DNA of 64,000 bases, from contig CP114493.1 in the NCBI GenBank assembly GCA_027186245.1, positions 7,075,501-7,139,500 of the forward strand, written 5' to 3'. The notes under the pieces were generated by a model that was not told the DNA's origin, searched no databases, and was given only the letters and a program-made list of their open reading frames with translations. Below are positions 52,976-64,000 of the stretch, piece after piece (the first letter of the stretch is position 1; every line of letters starts with the position of its first letter). The DNA comes from Coriaria nepalensis (lineage: Eukaryota > Streptophyta > Magnoliopsida > Cucurbitales > Coriariaceae). Position numbers and translations under genes: made by a program.

Positions 52976-55900
52976 ATATGATCCAGGTGAAACGGGTTAA
53001 TGAAACCGGTCGGTTGAGACATAAAGACCTCCTCAATAAGTGTGCCATGAAGAAACACATTAGTAACATCAAGTTCCCAAATACGCCACCCTTTCATGAT
53101 TGCAAGTGAAAGAACCGTACGAATTGTGACCAGTTTTACAACGGGACTAAAAGTCTCACTATAATTGAATTCGGGTTGCTAATGAAAACCCTTAACAATA
53201 AATCAAGCTTTAAACTGATCAATGGAACCATCCAATTTATGTTTAATACGGAAGACCTAATTACATCCAACCAAATCACGAGCATGCGAGGCTTGAACAA
53301 GATCGCATGTGTCGTGTCGTAGTAGTGCATTAAACTCATTAGACATGGCGACACGCCATTGAGGATTTTTTACGGTTTGAGAAATGCAAGTCGGTTCGTT
53401 CTCAAGAGGAACCAAACTTTTAGTGGCAAGATAAAGTCCCTTGGGTTTGAAGATGTTTTTCATGGATCTTGTGGTTATATGGTGAGCATGGTCGGACGAA
53501 TGTGGAGGAGCAATCGGTCCAGAGGAGGAGGAGGTGACATAGGTAGTTCCTGAGGAGGGCGGTTCAAAATATTCATGAACCAGGTTTATAGCTGATGTTT
53601 TGGACATATTTAGGTTTGGAGTGGCGCATGGGTTGGGAGATGCACGCAGGTCGTGACAAATACATGGGCTGGGAGAGATGGTTGGGCCGGAACGTGAGTT
53701 TGGGCCATTGATTAGGTTTAACGGAGCGTGTAGGTCAAAATTTGGGTTCAAGTTGTGTTGTGGGTTTGGAGAGCGTGATTCTAGGTCTGGGGTGATTTTG
53801 TTGTGGGAAAAAGATTCAGAATGAGCGGGCATCGATCGAGTAGCCACCGACGGCGGATTCAGAACAATGCATGTCGAGAAAAGTAAATACGTTGTGTCTC
53901 AATATACATGCATTGATAGGCACTTTGAAATGGAGAATACCCAAAAAAATGCATGGCCGAGAGATGGGTTAAAGTTTATTATCCAGATAGGGATTTAGTA
54001 ATAGAAAATAAACACATTCAAATATCCAAAATTTGAGATAATTCAGTGCTTGACCAAAGTGGAAAACATATAGGCTTTTGGACTCTAATAGATGAGTGCG
54101 AAGCCGATTGATTAGATACACAATAGCTTAAAAAGCATATATCCAAAATGAATTTGGAAGGTGAATAAGATGAAGGAGAGTGAGACTGGTTATAATGATA
54201 TGACGATGTCGATGTTCAACCGTACCATTTTGTTGTGGAGTGTGAGGGGCAGTGGTGTACCAATTAATACCATGAGTAGTGAAGAATGGTTTGAGCTATT
54301 GAAATTTACCCCCATTGTCGCTGTACAAGTTACAAATTTTATGCCAAAACCTCGTCTCAACTAGAAATTAAAAATCAAAAAAATGATCGCAACCTGCCCC
54401 TTGGAGTGTAGAGGATAAAGCCAACTATACTTTGTGAAGTGGTCGACAAATAGAACATAAAATTTGCGACCATCAATAGACAAAATACGATAAGGTCCCC
54501 AAACATCAGCATAAATCAATTCAAAGGTAAAGTGCTCAATAGTGAAGTATCAATAAAAGGAAGTTGCTGACTTTTATTAATATGGTAAGGAGTATAAATA
54601 TCAAGTGTAGAAGAAACTCATTTAACTACTAGAAGATTCAACTGCAAACTAAAAAGGAAATAATTTTAATAGATAGGTGACCAAGAAGATGATACCATGC
54701 CGAAAAAGAAACTCATTCACCAATGAGAGCTGTCAATTTTAAGGAAATTAGATTTGAAGAGAGAGCAGAGGATGTTGCTTCGGTGAGAAGGTAAAAACCA
54801 TCCTTACACGGCCTTATGAGTAATGATGCCCCCATTTTGCGATCCTTCATAATAAAACATAACGAATGAAATTCGACAAAGACATTATTAGCCTTTGTAA
54901 GATGATGAATCGATATCAAATTTCAATAGGCAGAGGGAACACAAAGGACATTAGGTAGATTTACAGAGCAAGATGGAAATAGTAGGGAAGAGGATCTGAT
55001 ATGAGATATTAGCAAACCTGAGTCATCTACTATATAGATTTCATCGGTTCCGTCATATTCAGAATGAACTGATAATTTTCTTATGTTTAAGGTGAGGCTA
55101 TGAGAGGCGCTCGAGTGAAGAACCCAATTTGAATTGGATTGGTGATGTGTGCAATTTTCCGAGTTAGCCATTCAGAGTTAGCTTTTGAATTTTATGACAG
55201 ACATTGGCCATATGACTCAATAACTGTAGAATTGACAAACGTCCTGTGAGGAGAATGAAGAACCACCCCGATTATTTCGGCCTTTCCCATGATTGTTTCG
55301 AGTGCCACCTCGATTAGAGTTAGAATTACCTTGATTGGAGTGGTAGGAGTTTCAGGCGAAGCAGGCTGAGGGGCGGCCTAATTGGCTATGGCACAATGGA
55401 GGAGTCTGTTACTGATAAGCGTTTCAAATATGCTTCATGAGTAATAAGCACATCATGAAGCTCTTCAAATGGAAACGGAGTCATCCGAGTGCAAATGGGA
55501 CCAATAATGTCTCTATATTCGGTAAGACCATTGAGAATATAGAGGGTAATATCATCGACACTTAGGGGTATGTCGATGATGGCAAGTTCGTCGGCTTTGG
55601 ATTTGATTAAGTGAAGGTAAGCTGAAACAGATTGAGATTCGAGGGTGAATTTTGAGAGGTCCTCTTTAAGTTGCATAACCTGAGAGCGATATCGATTCAC
55701 ATACAAACGGAAAACAGAATGCCATACAGAGGCGGCGGTTTGGGAGGTAGCAACTAACGACATCACATCGGGTGCCATGGATCTGAAAAGGGCGAACAAG
55801 AGAAGCTTGTATTGGTGGAACTAGTACCCGTAAGCGGCCGTACTTGACGTCGGAGGTACGACGGATCCAATTTTTTATTCTCCTAAAAAGTCTTATAGAA

Positions 55901-56080
55901 AAAGAGGAATTTTTTAGTTATAAAACAAGTAGATATCTTATCCTTAAGCGATGTGGAATAATTTCAACACTCTCCCTTACCCGTGGGTCAGTCATTCCAA
56001 TGGTTCAACAAATGACACAATACATAAAGGATACTTATAAAACGGAGTGCGAAATATCTATTAAGTCTAACTCTAATATT

Positions 56081-56258
56081 ATATAAAATTTATGAAAAAA
56101 TAATAACTTTTGTTAATAATGATCCGAAGGGTTAATCGCCCTTATATAAATATGCTTTAGCAAACCCTAAAGAATCTAAAAGATTACAAAAGATTTTATA
56201 CAAGATTAAGGAAGATTTTAGATAATAAGGTGAAGATTACGTGGGATTCTTAATAAAA
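56081..56258 (-). repeat. 5' LTR of the minus-strand copia element
   Basis: Partner of the LTR at 49340-49519. It is next to the primer-binding-site-like sequence at 56068-56079. Its outer end has drifted to an A-rich sequence, so the final few bases are uncertain. Confidence 0.85.
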
Positions 56259-57011
56259 AAAATACAGGCCCCGATAAAAACCAACCTAAATAATTAGTGT
56301 TTATTTCGTAGCACATCACATAAAAATATTTTTAGATGGCCCGACTAAATGCCGGCCGTTTCTTTTTTTCTTTCTCACTCATGCCCAGCCGCCCTCCCTC
56401 TGCTCTTTCTTTCCCCTCCCTTCTGCGCGAGCACAGCCCTCCCTAGGAAAAAGAAAAAAAAAATCTTAGTGTTGGTCGGTTTTGGTCGAGGTCCCCGCTC
56501 CATCGGTCAGGGAGCAGTGCCTGGTGGGGTGGGGTGGGGTGGGGTGGGGGCGGTCTAGCCGTCCCAGGCTCAACACTAATCACACGTACCTTTTATCAAA
56601 TAAATTAAAGACATACATTGATATATACAATATTATCATATACTCACACATGCCTTTTTCGAAACAAAAGACATGCATACGATATTTCCAGTGGATAAGT
56701 GATTCCATTTTGCCCCATTGTCGACCATATAAGTCAGCACCCTGTATGTTCTAAGGACTTATCGAGACTCTAGAAGAGAGACGTGTTAGAGAAGTGCTAC
56801 AAAACAACCAAATAAAAAAAAATTGTATATACTATATAGGACCTCTCCGACTAATCCATTAGTCAATTTCCAAAAAAAAAAATAAAATAAAAAGAAAGAC
56901 AGAGGGTGCGGTGCGTACTGGACGCGTAGGCTAGCACAACACATCCTAGTTCCCATAAGAAGCTTTCTTTAGAGGCACACGCTACACAAACTCTATCTCG
57001 AGGATATCAGA
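56259..57011. other. Spacer upstream of the MLP cluster
   Basis: No gene is supported. Frames at 56349-56558 and 56482-56754 pass through low-complexity and G-rich DNA and look accidental. A G-quadruplex-like run is noted separately. Confidence 0.5.
56524..56550 (+). repeat. (GGGGT)n run with G-quadruplex potential
   Basis: Five consecutive runs of four or five G's are separated by single T's. This meets the usual pattern for an intramolecular G-quadruplex with very short loops. It lies about 460 bases upstream of the first MLP copy. Confidence 0.8.
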
Positions 57012-58118
57012 ATGAGTCTCGTTGGGAAGTTGGACGGTTCTGTAGTAATCAAGGCTCCTGCTGATAAGTTCTTTAAAATTTTCTTGACATCTCCACAAGA
57101 AATCTCAAAGATAAACCCTTAGAAAATACAGCGTGTTGATTTGCAAGGTGGACTGGTGCAAAGTGGGCTCTATTATTTCCTGGAATTATTTTCTTGGTAA
57201 TTATTGTGCTATATACTACTCTTCTCTGTGCTAAGATCATACTTAATAACACTATTCTATAGTATAATAAATAAAATCATATCATTCGTCAAACTACATT
57301 AAATTATATCATTCATCAGATCATACGATTATGTCATAATTATGATTCACTCAAAAACTTTTCTAATCGGATGCACTCTTGATTTGAAGTTGAAATTCTA
57401 ACACTGTTATACTGTGAATGCATAATATTAACTAGCTGTGTTCCATAATATATTCAAGGATAATTCATAAATAAGAAAAAAAATTTCCTTTCTTTTTTTA
57501 TTACTCGCTCAATTTCTCATTAATTCCTTTTTTTTATTCAATAAAATTAGTTTCTTAATTTTCTTTTTTCTTCCCCATAAAATTATTTTAATTTCTTACT
57601 AAAATTTAAAATTTAAAGATTAAAGATTTAAAATTTATTTTGTAATATAATTTTACTGTATTTAGAGAGGATATATATATATATTTATTGTCAGTTGAAT
57701 TTCCATTTAGAACTGACTTCTCCTAATTCTGCTACTGTGATCATTAATGACTTAGCAATTTGCCGGATGATACTCAGTTTCATCCGATAAGAATGTCAAC
57801 CTTGTTGAAAGATTTTTTTTTTCTTTTTTTTTTCTTTATTATCATGAAGACGGAAAAGCATCGGTGGCTAAGGAGATAATTGAAGACGTCGACGCTCAAA
57901 ATAATTCCATGACATTCAAGGTGATTGAAGGAGAACTTCGAAACCAGCACAAGAGCCTGAAACTCAGAGTTAAAGTTACCGCAAAGCCAGATCAGAAGGG
58001 AAGTGTTGTATGTTGGACTTTGGAATATGAGAGGCTGCACTACAATATTGCTGACCCTCATTCTGTCCTTCAGTTTCTACTTGACGGATCCAAAGAGATT
58101 GATGCTCAAATTATATAG
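57012..58118 (+). pseudogene. Major latex protein (Bet v 1 family) pseudogene, copy A
   Basis: Two-exon MLP copy with the standard intron position: exon 1 57012-57196, exon 2 57850-58118. Exon 1 begins MSLVGKLDGSVVIKAPADKF, like intact family members. It has an in-frame TAG at 57119-57121 and then a one-base frame change before GSIISWNYFL, whose last base joins exon 2 as DGKASVAKEIIEDVD. Exon 2 itself is open to its natural stop. Family members bind hydrophobic ligands in a Bet v 1 fold. With a premature stop after 35 residues and a frameshift, this copy cannot give the full protein; an ATG at 57864 could in principle start a fragment of 84 residues. It is the only MLP copy on the plus strand. 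Confidence 0.88.
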
Positions 58119-58920
58119 TCTGCATTCATGTTGGGGTGAAGTATGTAGAAACAAAAATAAGGGTGGGTTAGGGATTTTCTATATGAGGCTAAAGAATAAT
58201 ACTCCCTCATGTTAATTGCGAACTGTCGGTGTAGCTAAAGGGTGGGTATGAATTCAGTATTTTGATTGTGTGCATGCATCTGTTTACCGTTGATTAGTGG
58301 GGTTGGACAATAGGTTTGAGTCAATAACTTGAAAACTTCATTTTCTCAATCTTGATTCGTGTAGAAATTTAGGAGCTATGATTGGAGAGACCAAAACTCA
58401 TACCCGTATCATAAAGTTACTCAGCTTAAATACTATATGAGGAGGCAAAATCCTTGTATAGCTCTTTCGATTTCTTGATAAAGAGACATATATAATGTGT
58501 TGGCAGATGAAGGATCAATAGCTTGTCCATTTATGCCTTACTCGCTTCAATTTATTAAGCTGACGTTTAGTAAAGTGACCTTAAATTAAACTGATGGATG
58601 TTAATTATAATTGTATAGGCCTCCAAATTATGGATCCAAACTGGTTCATGAGTCCAACTGAGAAAAAATAATCAAACGAAATGAAGTTTTACACAACATA
58701 TATATACATATATTATCATATCTTATAATAATCCGTGCATTTTAGTACCCTCCATACATGATTACATGAACAACCACCCGCGTGGTTTAATTATTACACA
58801 CACACCTGATGAGACTACAAGACACGTGCATACATAACATGAGCATATATATGCTTTATAGAAAAAAAAGAAAAAAACATAAGTGTTTGCATGATATTCA
58901 TCAGTTGACTCGAGCTTCAA
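58119..58920. other. Spacer between converging MLP copies A and B
   Basis: No coding frame is supported. It probably contains the 3' flanks of both neighbours, which converge here. Confidence 0.5.
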
Positions 58921-59646
58921 TTAGGCTTGGACCAGATGAGCTTCAATGTCTTTGGAGAGATCAACTCCCAACTGAAGCAAAGTATGGGGGTCAGTAATAT
59001 CGCCATGCTTCTTTTCATATATGATTGTCCAGTGCACAACACTGCCCTCTCCTTTCGGGGTAGCCTGAACTGTAAGTTTTATGCTCTTGAAATGTTCCAA
59101 TAGGTCCCCTTCTATCACTTTGAATGTCACAGAATTGTTCTCCTCATCTATGGCTTCCACTATCTCCTTAGCCACCGATGCTTTTCCATCTGCATTAAAA
59201 TCCATGGCAAACCATTAAGCGAATTGACTCATCCCTAATAAAGGCATAATCATTTATGTTATGATCAAAATAGCACAGAATTAGTATAAGACTACTTGAC
59301 CAGAATCCGTAAAATTAAGTAAAATTTAACAGAATGATTTGATGTGACATGTTATGACTGTTTAAGTCCTCGAATCATTTGGATCAAAAGAAATTAATAA
59401 CATGCTTAATTATTGATATATGATTAATTAGAAGTTGGGTTAATGATGTTAATTACCATGAACATAGTTCCAGTAGATAACAGATCCCTCTTTGCCCCAT
59501 TCTCCTTCATGTAACTCAACACCCTGTATTCTGTCGGGGTTGATGTTGGATATATGATGTGGCCTTCCCTTCCATATTTCATGGAACTTATCAGCTGGAG
59601 CCTTGATTTCAACATCAGTTTCCAGTTTCCCAAACAGGTCAGACAT
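58921..59646 (-). CDS. Major latex protein (MLP), intact copy B
   Basis: Bet v 1-fold ligand-binding protein of the MLP/RRP group; relatives bind hydrophobic metabolites and are linked to stress and vascular transport. Two exons on the minus strand, 59646-59457 and 59189-58921, join in phase 1 to 152 residues, the family length. Visible landmarks are GKLETDVEIKAPADKFHEIW, the loop GVELHEGEWGKEGSVIYWNY, DGKASVAKEIVEAIDEENN and VIEGDLLEHFKS, ending WTIIYEKKHGDITDPHTLL. All match the family closely and no lesion is seen. It has its own TATA box at 59751-59760. It is the best-preserved member of the cluster. Confidence 0.94.
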
Positions 59647-59750
59647 TATGATCTTCGGAAAATTTCAAAGCTGACAGATCAACTTAATGAGCTAGCAAGC
59701 TGGAATGGTAAGAATGTGTTGTGTGAGCCAGTATTGGTGATTGCACTGAT

Positions 59751-59760
59751 CTTTATATAG
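59751..59760 (-). promoter_or_regulatory. TATA box of MLP copy B
   Basis: The minus-strand sequence CTATATAAAG lies 105 bases upstream of the start codon of MLP copy B. Sequence and spacing fit a TATA box well. Confidence 0.6.
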
Positions 59761-60263
59761 AATGATGGGGCTTAGGTCTTGATTGTCTACATTGCCATCC
59801 TACCGTTTATCCCATGTTATCAATCCATATGTACTCACGGTAAAAAATCTTCATCTTACCTGAAGCTTTTATTCACAACTAACTTCAAAGCTTACTTAGT
59901 TTGCTACATTATCAAAAATAATCTATACTATTTTGAAAATTTAGAGATACATTTGACGCAAGGGATGAAAATAAATTATTTTAAAATTTTTTAAGATGAA
60001 ATTGAACGTTTAAAACTAAAAGACGAAATTGAAAAAAATATGTTTATAATGAGGTGTTGATAAGATCTTAATTACAATGTCTAAAGATTACAAATGATCT
60101 GTCACGTCTTAAAATATCACCACTTGGATAATGTATAATATTCATTCAAGGATCGGGGTAAGGGATAGATATGATCGTGCTAGATGAATAATTGAATGTA
60201 TAGTTCAACTTTTGAAGGATTGTTTGTTTTGGCATGAAGGCATATCCATTATCAGATCTTTTT
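59761..60263. other. AT-rich spacer upstream of MLP copy B
   Basis: About 500 bases beyond the TATA box of copy B. No coding frame is supported on either strand; upstream promoter sequence of copy B may lie in its left part. Confidence 0.5.
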
Positions 60264-60424
60264 AATTTTTTAAATATTTCTTTGCTGTTCCTCACTGATT
60301 TCTACACCTTCGGCACATTTCATCTGTCAGGACTCTAAGAAAATAATTTATTAATTTTTTAAATATTTCTTTGCTGTTCCTCACTGATTTCTACACCTTC
60401 GGCACATTTCATCTGTCAGGACTC
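60264..60424. repeat. Tandem duplication of a 72-bp segment, period 89
   Basis: Bases 60264-60335 recur, as far as I can see identically, at 60353-60424. Both copies start AATTTTTTAAATATTTC and end CTGTCAGGACTC. A 17-base spacer separates them. The second copy directly abuts the truncated MLP exon 2, so the duplication or a rearrangement may have removed the rest of that exon. Confidence 0.88.
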
Positions 60425-61494
60425 AAAAAGCGACATGAACAGATCCCTCTTCAACCTGAAGGATGATCTTGTAGCACTTGAATTGGTCCAGTGTACCAAA
60501 AGTACGTGTTACCATTAATCGGAGCCTTATAATTAGGATTAAGAAGGTTATTATTAAGAATATCATTTCATATGCTGAACACTGGATTATCTACTAGGAA
60601 TAATTTTTCTCTAAGATCTACATAAGATAGATCTGTTAAGAATAATTGTCTCAAAAGAAAAGATTAACGAAAAGCTTTGTCGAAAAAGATGTCATTTTTG
60701 CTATTAGGGTTTGGAACAACACCATAATATCTCAATTACATGCCAAATTCAGAAAATGAACGACACTGCAAATAATATTCGTGGCTTGAATCTTGATATC
60801 GATCGCTTCTACTACTATTTCAACTATCCATAATATCTTTGAATAGTATACTAGTATTGAATATTATTGGTTGTCAGTCCTATCTTCTTCAACGACTTCT
60901 TACCTACGAAATTTATTCACATATCTAGATGGCCCATTTTTTTTGAATGAACAAAATGTAAATATATATGCAAATGAGGGCACTAAGATTTTGCTTATAC
61001 ATACAAGCAAATGAGGTCACTAAGATTTTGCGTGTAGAGACAATTTGGCTAGACATCAAACCTATCCGTATATATTAGCATGCTTATCACGTTGGGGAAG
61101 GGAAATCAAACAATTACTATATTATTTTAAGAAAGATGTTGTAGGGATGATGTTCGATCCCATTTTTGTGATAATTTGTTTTTTAGATGCATGGAATTAT
61201 AAATATTTTTTATTTTAATCAATTAAAAAAAGAAAAAAAAAAAAAAAAGATGTAAAAGTTACAGCTAGCTCGAGAGCTATAATTTTATTTTATTTTATTT
61301 TAAACAACTACTGTTTTCCAGAGCTTGATAGATCCGGAAGTTTCCCAGTCGCCTTCATGTACCTCGACAGATTGTATGATGGTCGGAGTAGCAGTGGTTC
61401 ACTGGTGAGTTTGGTTGCTCAAGGTGTTATATGACGACTTGTCTTCAGGAGATTTTAAGTCAACTACTGCCTCCACCTTAGATGTTAATGCCAT
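60425..61494 (-). pseudogene. Major latex protein pseudogene, copy C
   Basis: Exon 1 lies at about 61494-61305 on the minus strand and starts MALTSKVEAVVDLKSPEDK. It closely parallels copy D but has a TGA at the position of the Cys codon in LSNQTHQC, and then continues in frame as SVEVHEGDWETSGSIKLW. The normal exon end and donor are not clear. Of exon 2 only a piece at about 60500-60430 remains, reading LDQFKCYKIILQVEEGSVHV, very similar to copy D. It is cut off on the 3' side by the 72-bp duplication. The in-frame stop and missing exon 2 ends show a dead copy related to copy D. Confidence 0.82.
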
Positions 61495-63037
61495 TTTTTT
61501 TTTTTCCTTTCTTTTTGCGTCTTCTAAATTTAAATATAGAAGTGTCACAGTCATATATATCATAAATATAATTAGTCCCAAGGAATATTATGATTTTTTA
61601 TTAGTTATATTATTATAATTCTAATAATTCATATATATATATATATATAAATATATTTATTATATTTTATTAATAAAAGAATATAATTATATATTTAAAT
61701 AATTTTAAGCTTTACTCTTTTATGATATCATAACACTATAAACCAACATTTTTGTTTTTGTTCCATTTTCTCTCTCTTCAATCATGACTTCGCTCACTAT
61801 TATGATCTTCGCTACAATTGTTTCAAATCCTGCCAACACAATTGTAATCATTTCATTAACACAACTCTCAATCCAACATATATTGCCCGGGCCTTTCTCA
61901 CACGTAGTAAAACTATTGTGATAGATCATAAGCAAATAGTATATTAAAAAATAAAAGTAAAAAATAGAAATTAATAATTTTAAAAAGAATATAAATTTCG
62001 TAATTTTCAAATTTAGAATTTTAGAAAATTCATATAGTAGTACTCAACGATGGTCATGACTAAAGTGTTAGTGGAGTGGTAGTGAAGTGGATGAAAAATC
62101 TATTTAAAATAATAAAGTGGGTTAAAAATGTAAAAATGAAATTTTGGGGCTATAAGTAAAAGTAAAAAGAAAATATTTCGATTTCAAAATTTTAGAAAAT
62201 TTTATACCATATCAAAACTTATCACGAATGATCTCAACTATTAGATAAATATGATATTTAAAATTTTGATGATATTTAATATTTGTATATTGGATTTGTT
62301 CCTAACCTTATATAATATCTTAACTTGCTTGAATCTATAGTTTATATCAATTAAAAAATTGATCCCATCATCAATAATATGTTATTTAATGATATTTATA
62401 TTATTACTTTAATGATTTATTAATTTATATAAATATTATTTATTAAATAATGTATCATGATATTGATAATTATATTGACTTTCAAATTGATATAACCATA
62501 GAATCGAGCATGTTAGGAAATACAAAGTTAGTACCCAATCCAACCTCTATTCCTGCGCTTAAAACACTCAGAAGGCCCTTTAAATCATTTCCTATTTGCG
62601 TTTTCTTAATGATGCATGCATTCATCATTACCTTTTTAAGTGTTTCACTTTAGGCCCTGATTGGCCAATTTTTTATAAAACCCATTTTATAATGCAAAAA
62701 CGGACCTTATTTAAGAATAATTAAAACGTATTTTAAAACGTAGAAACGTATTCTAAAACACGTAGTAAAACGGACCTTAGAATCTAGTGTTATTTACTTT
62801 TGAGGGCCAAATCTAAGTTTGTGTAAAATGAAAAGTCAACAAAACAGATCATAAACAAATATTTAGACACTTTATTTAAGAATAATTAACGAGTACACAA
62901 ATTACTATCCACATTTACAGCGGCCACTAGTACAAGTTCATGTGAAGTGAAATTATTCTTCAATTATAATTACGTAACTAAAACTAGATCACAACACATC
63001 AAGTATCAATCCGATCTTGTTAATGAATAATATGGTA
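61495..63037. other. Intergenic DNA in the MLP cluster
   Basis: No gene is supported. It contains a TA microsatellite at about 61629-61650 and AT-rich DNA. The frames at 61720-62010 and 62450-62653 have no recognisable motif. The 17-base word TTATTTAAGAATAATTA occurs at about 62708 and again at about 62873. Confidence 0.5.
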
Positions 63038-63850
63038 TTATGGCTTGAGAAGATGTGCATCAATATCCTTAACCACATTAACTACGAAGTCAAGGTACTT
63101 GTTTGGAGGCGGGATATCGGCGTTGAGTTTCTCAAACTCCAAAGCAACATGAACAGATCCCTCTTCAACTTGAAGGATGATCTTGTAGCTCTTGAACTGG
63201 TCCAGGATATGTCCTCCCACTGCTGTCATGCTTATCTTCTTGTTTGCTTCATCTACATCAATCTTCTCCTTGAAAATCTCAGACTTTCCATCTATAACCA
63301 GAAATTTTCGAAGAAAACGAAATAAAAAAGAGATTCATATCACCGGTAGAGAAGAAGTTTGGTAAATTTATAAATTAAGAATTCTCTCTTTCTTTACAGT
63401 GCATTAAAAAAAAAAAATAGTTAAACTCCAAAATTTAATAATTATACAAATAGAAAATAGTTTGTTTCTTTCAAAGTCATATTTAATAGTTGATGAATGA
63501 AGATAGTCAGTTATTGGATATCAGTGGCACACCAAACCATTCATTTTCATGTTGGGTTATATATTCCGTGATGCTATTTTACTTGTAATATGATTTTTAC
63601 ATACCACATATGTCTATATAACACATGACTATACATGTCTATACATATACTTAGAATTCTCACCGATGACATATTCCCAAAGCTTGATGGACCCAGAAGT
63701 CTCCCAGTCGCCTTCATGTACACTAACGGCTTGGATGTTGCCAGGAGATGCAGTCGGACACTGATGAATTTGGTTGCTTAGAATGTTAAAGAACTTTTCG
63801 GAAGCAAGCTTGATGTGTACAGTAGAATCCAGCTTACCTACTAAAGCCAT
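63038..63850 (-). CDS. Major latex protein-like (MLP), copy D
   Basis: Second intact Bet v 1-fold MLP gene. Two exons on the minus strand, 63850-63664 and 63291-63038, join in phase 1 to 146 residues. The N-terminus is MALVGKLDSTVHIKLASEKF. The central loop VSVHEGDWETSGSIKLWEYV and DGKSEIFKEKIDVDEANKK follow, then ILDQFKSYKIILQVEEGSVH and the C-terminal VVKDIDAHLLKP. The SGSIKLWEYVIGDGK signature places it in the MLP28/31/34-like subgroup, different from copy B. An in-frame ATG 43 codons upstream exists, but the family starts at 63850. A TTATAAA sequence about 75 bases upstream is a possible TATA box. No lesion is seen. Confidence 0.92.
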
Positions 63851-63918
63851 TTTCTTGTAATGAGAATATGAGACCGAATCGATGGGAGTAGTACTGAAGG
63901 AAGAGAAAACCGGACTTT

Positions 63919-63930
63919 GGTTTATAATAA
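63919..63930 (-). promoter_or_regulatory. TATA-like box of MLP copy D
   Basis: The minus-strand sequence TTATTATAAA lies about 70-80 bases before the start codon of copy D. Assigned by position and sequence only. Confidence 0.4.
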
Positions 63931-64000
63931 TACTCAACCACTGGCATGCATCTTCTATCGGTATGCTTAATTTACTCAAATGATTAGGTGATTACAGCTA

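Larger units (their letters stand above)
49340..56258 (-). mobile_element. Ty1/copia LTR retrotransposon, decayed, with nested insertion
   Basis: On the minus strand the order is gag (UBN2 type, 55799-55386), a pre-knuckle Asn/Gly-rich stretch (about 55330-55200), protease region (55171-54923), pre-integrase and integrase pieces (about 54900-54000), reverse transcriptase (about 53340-52981 continuing at 50645-50300) and RNase H (50121-49798, with SDADWAGNPIDRTSTSDF). Reverse transcriptase motifs include FSPVVKLVTIRTVL, ELDVTNVFLHGTL and YVDDLLI. LTRs of about 180 bases lie at 49340-49519 and 56081-56258. A primer-binding site related to initiator tRNA-Met (ATTAGAGTTAGAC) is at 56068-56079, and the polypurine tract TTTTGTGAGGG is just inside the left LTR. 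Numerous stops and frameshifts show it is inactive. Confidence 0.9.

Noticed and set aside
56349..56754. Pro/Gly-rich frames across the GGGGT run
   Set aside because: They only translate simple-sequence DNA and lack a conserved partner.

Overview
This is eukaryotic nuclear DNA from a flowering plant, almost certainly a eudicot. Genes have many short exons with GT-AG introns, intergenic DNA is AT-rich, Ty1/copia and LINE relics are frequent, and the gene families are plant-specific (myosin-binding DUF593 protein, CAR C2 protein, major latex proteins, HMGA with H1 domain, GPI-anchored GH17 with X8 domain). I could not name the species. Exon models were built by hand from reading frames, splice consensus and remembered family sequences; no search or transcript was available.

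Layout. An F-box/DUF295 relic (0.5-1 kb) precedes a 15-exon ANTH-domain clathrin assembly gene (2.2-6.0 kb). After a 4-kb AT-rich spacer with a 190-bp foldback element come a myosin-binding DUF593 gene (10.0-12.7 kb) and a receptor-like cytoplasmic kinase (14.9-16.9 kb). A LINE remnant on the minus strand (18.6-21.0 kb) lies before an HMGA gene (21.8-22.5 kb). A telomere-like degenerate array, a 5'-truncated copia element (23.6-27.6 kb) and a 5'-truncated plastid phosphoglucomutase pseudogene (27.8-31.2 kb) follow.

The second half holds a pectin methylesterase inhibitor (33.6-34.2 kb, minus), a GPI-anchored beta-1,3-glucanase (36.5-39.4 kb, minus), an RNase T2 homologue lacking the second catalytic motif (40.8-42.0 kb), a CAR-type C2 protein (43.1-44.8 kb) and a phosphoglucomutase/phosphomannomutase-like gene (46.1-49.0 kb). 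A copia element with recognisable LTRs on the minus strand (49.3-56.3 kb) carries a nested 2.3-kb insertion. The window ends in a Bet v 1/major latex protein cluster with two intact genes and two pseudogenes (57.0-63.9 kb).

The genes do not form a pathway. What links them is position: from memory of Arabidopsis loci, they match two conserved blocks, PICALM1-HMGA-PMEI-GH17 (At1g14890-At1g14910 and At2g01600-At2g01630) and MYOB2-kinase-CAR-PGM-like-MLP cluster (At1g70740-At1g70890), here interleaved. I found no clearly new system. The most unusual coding finding is the RNase T2-like protein with a lost active site.
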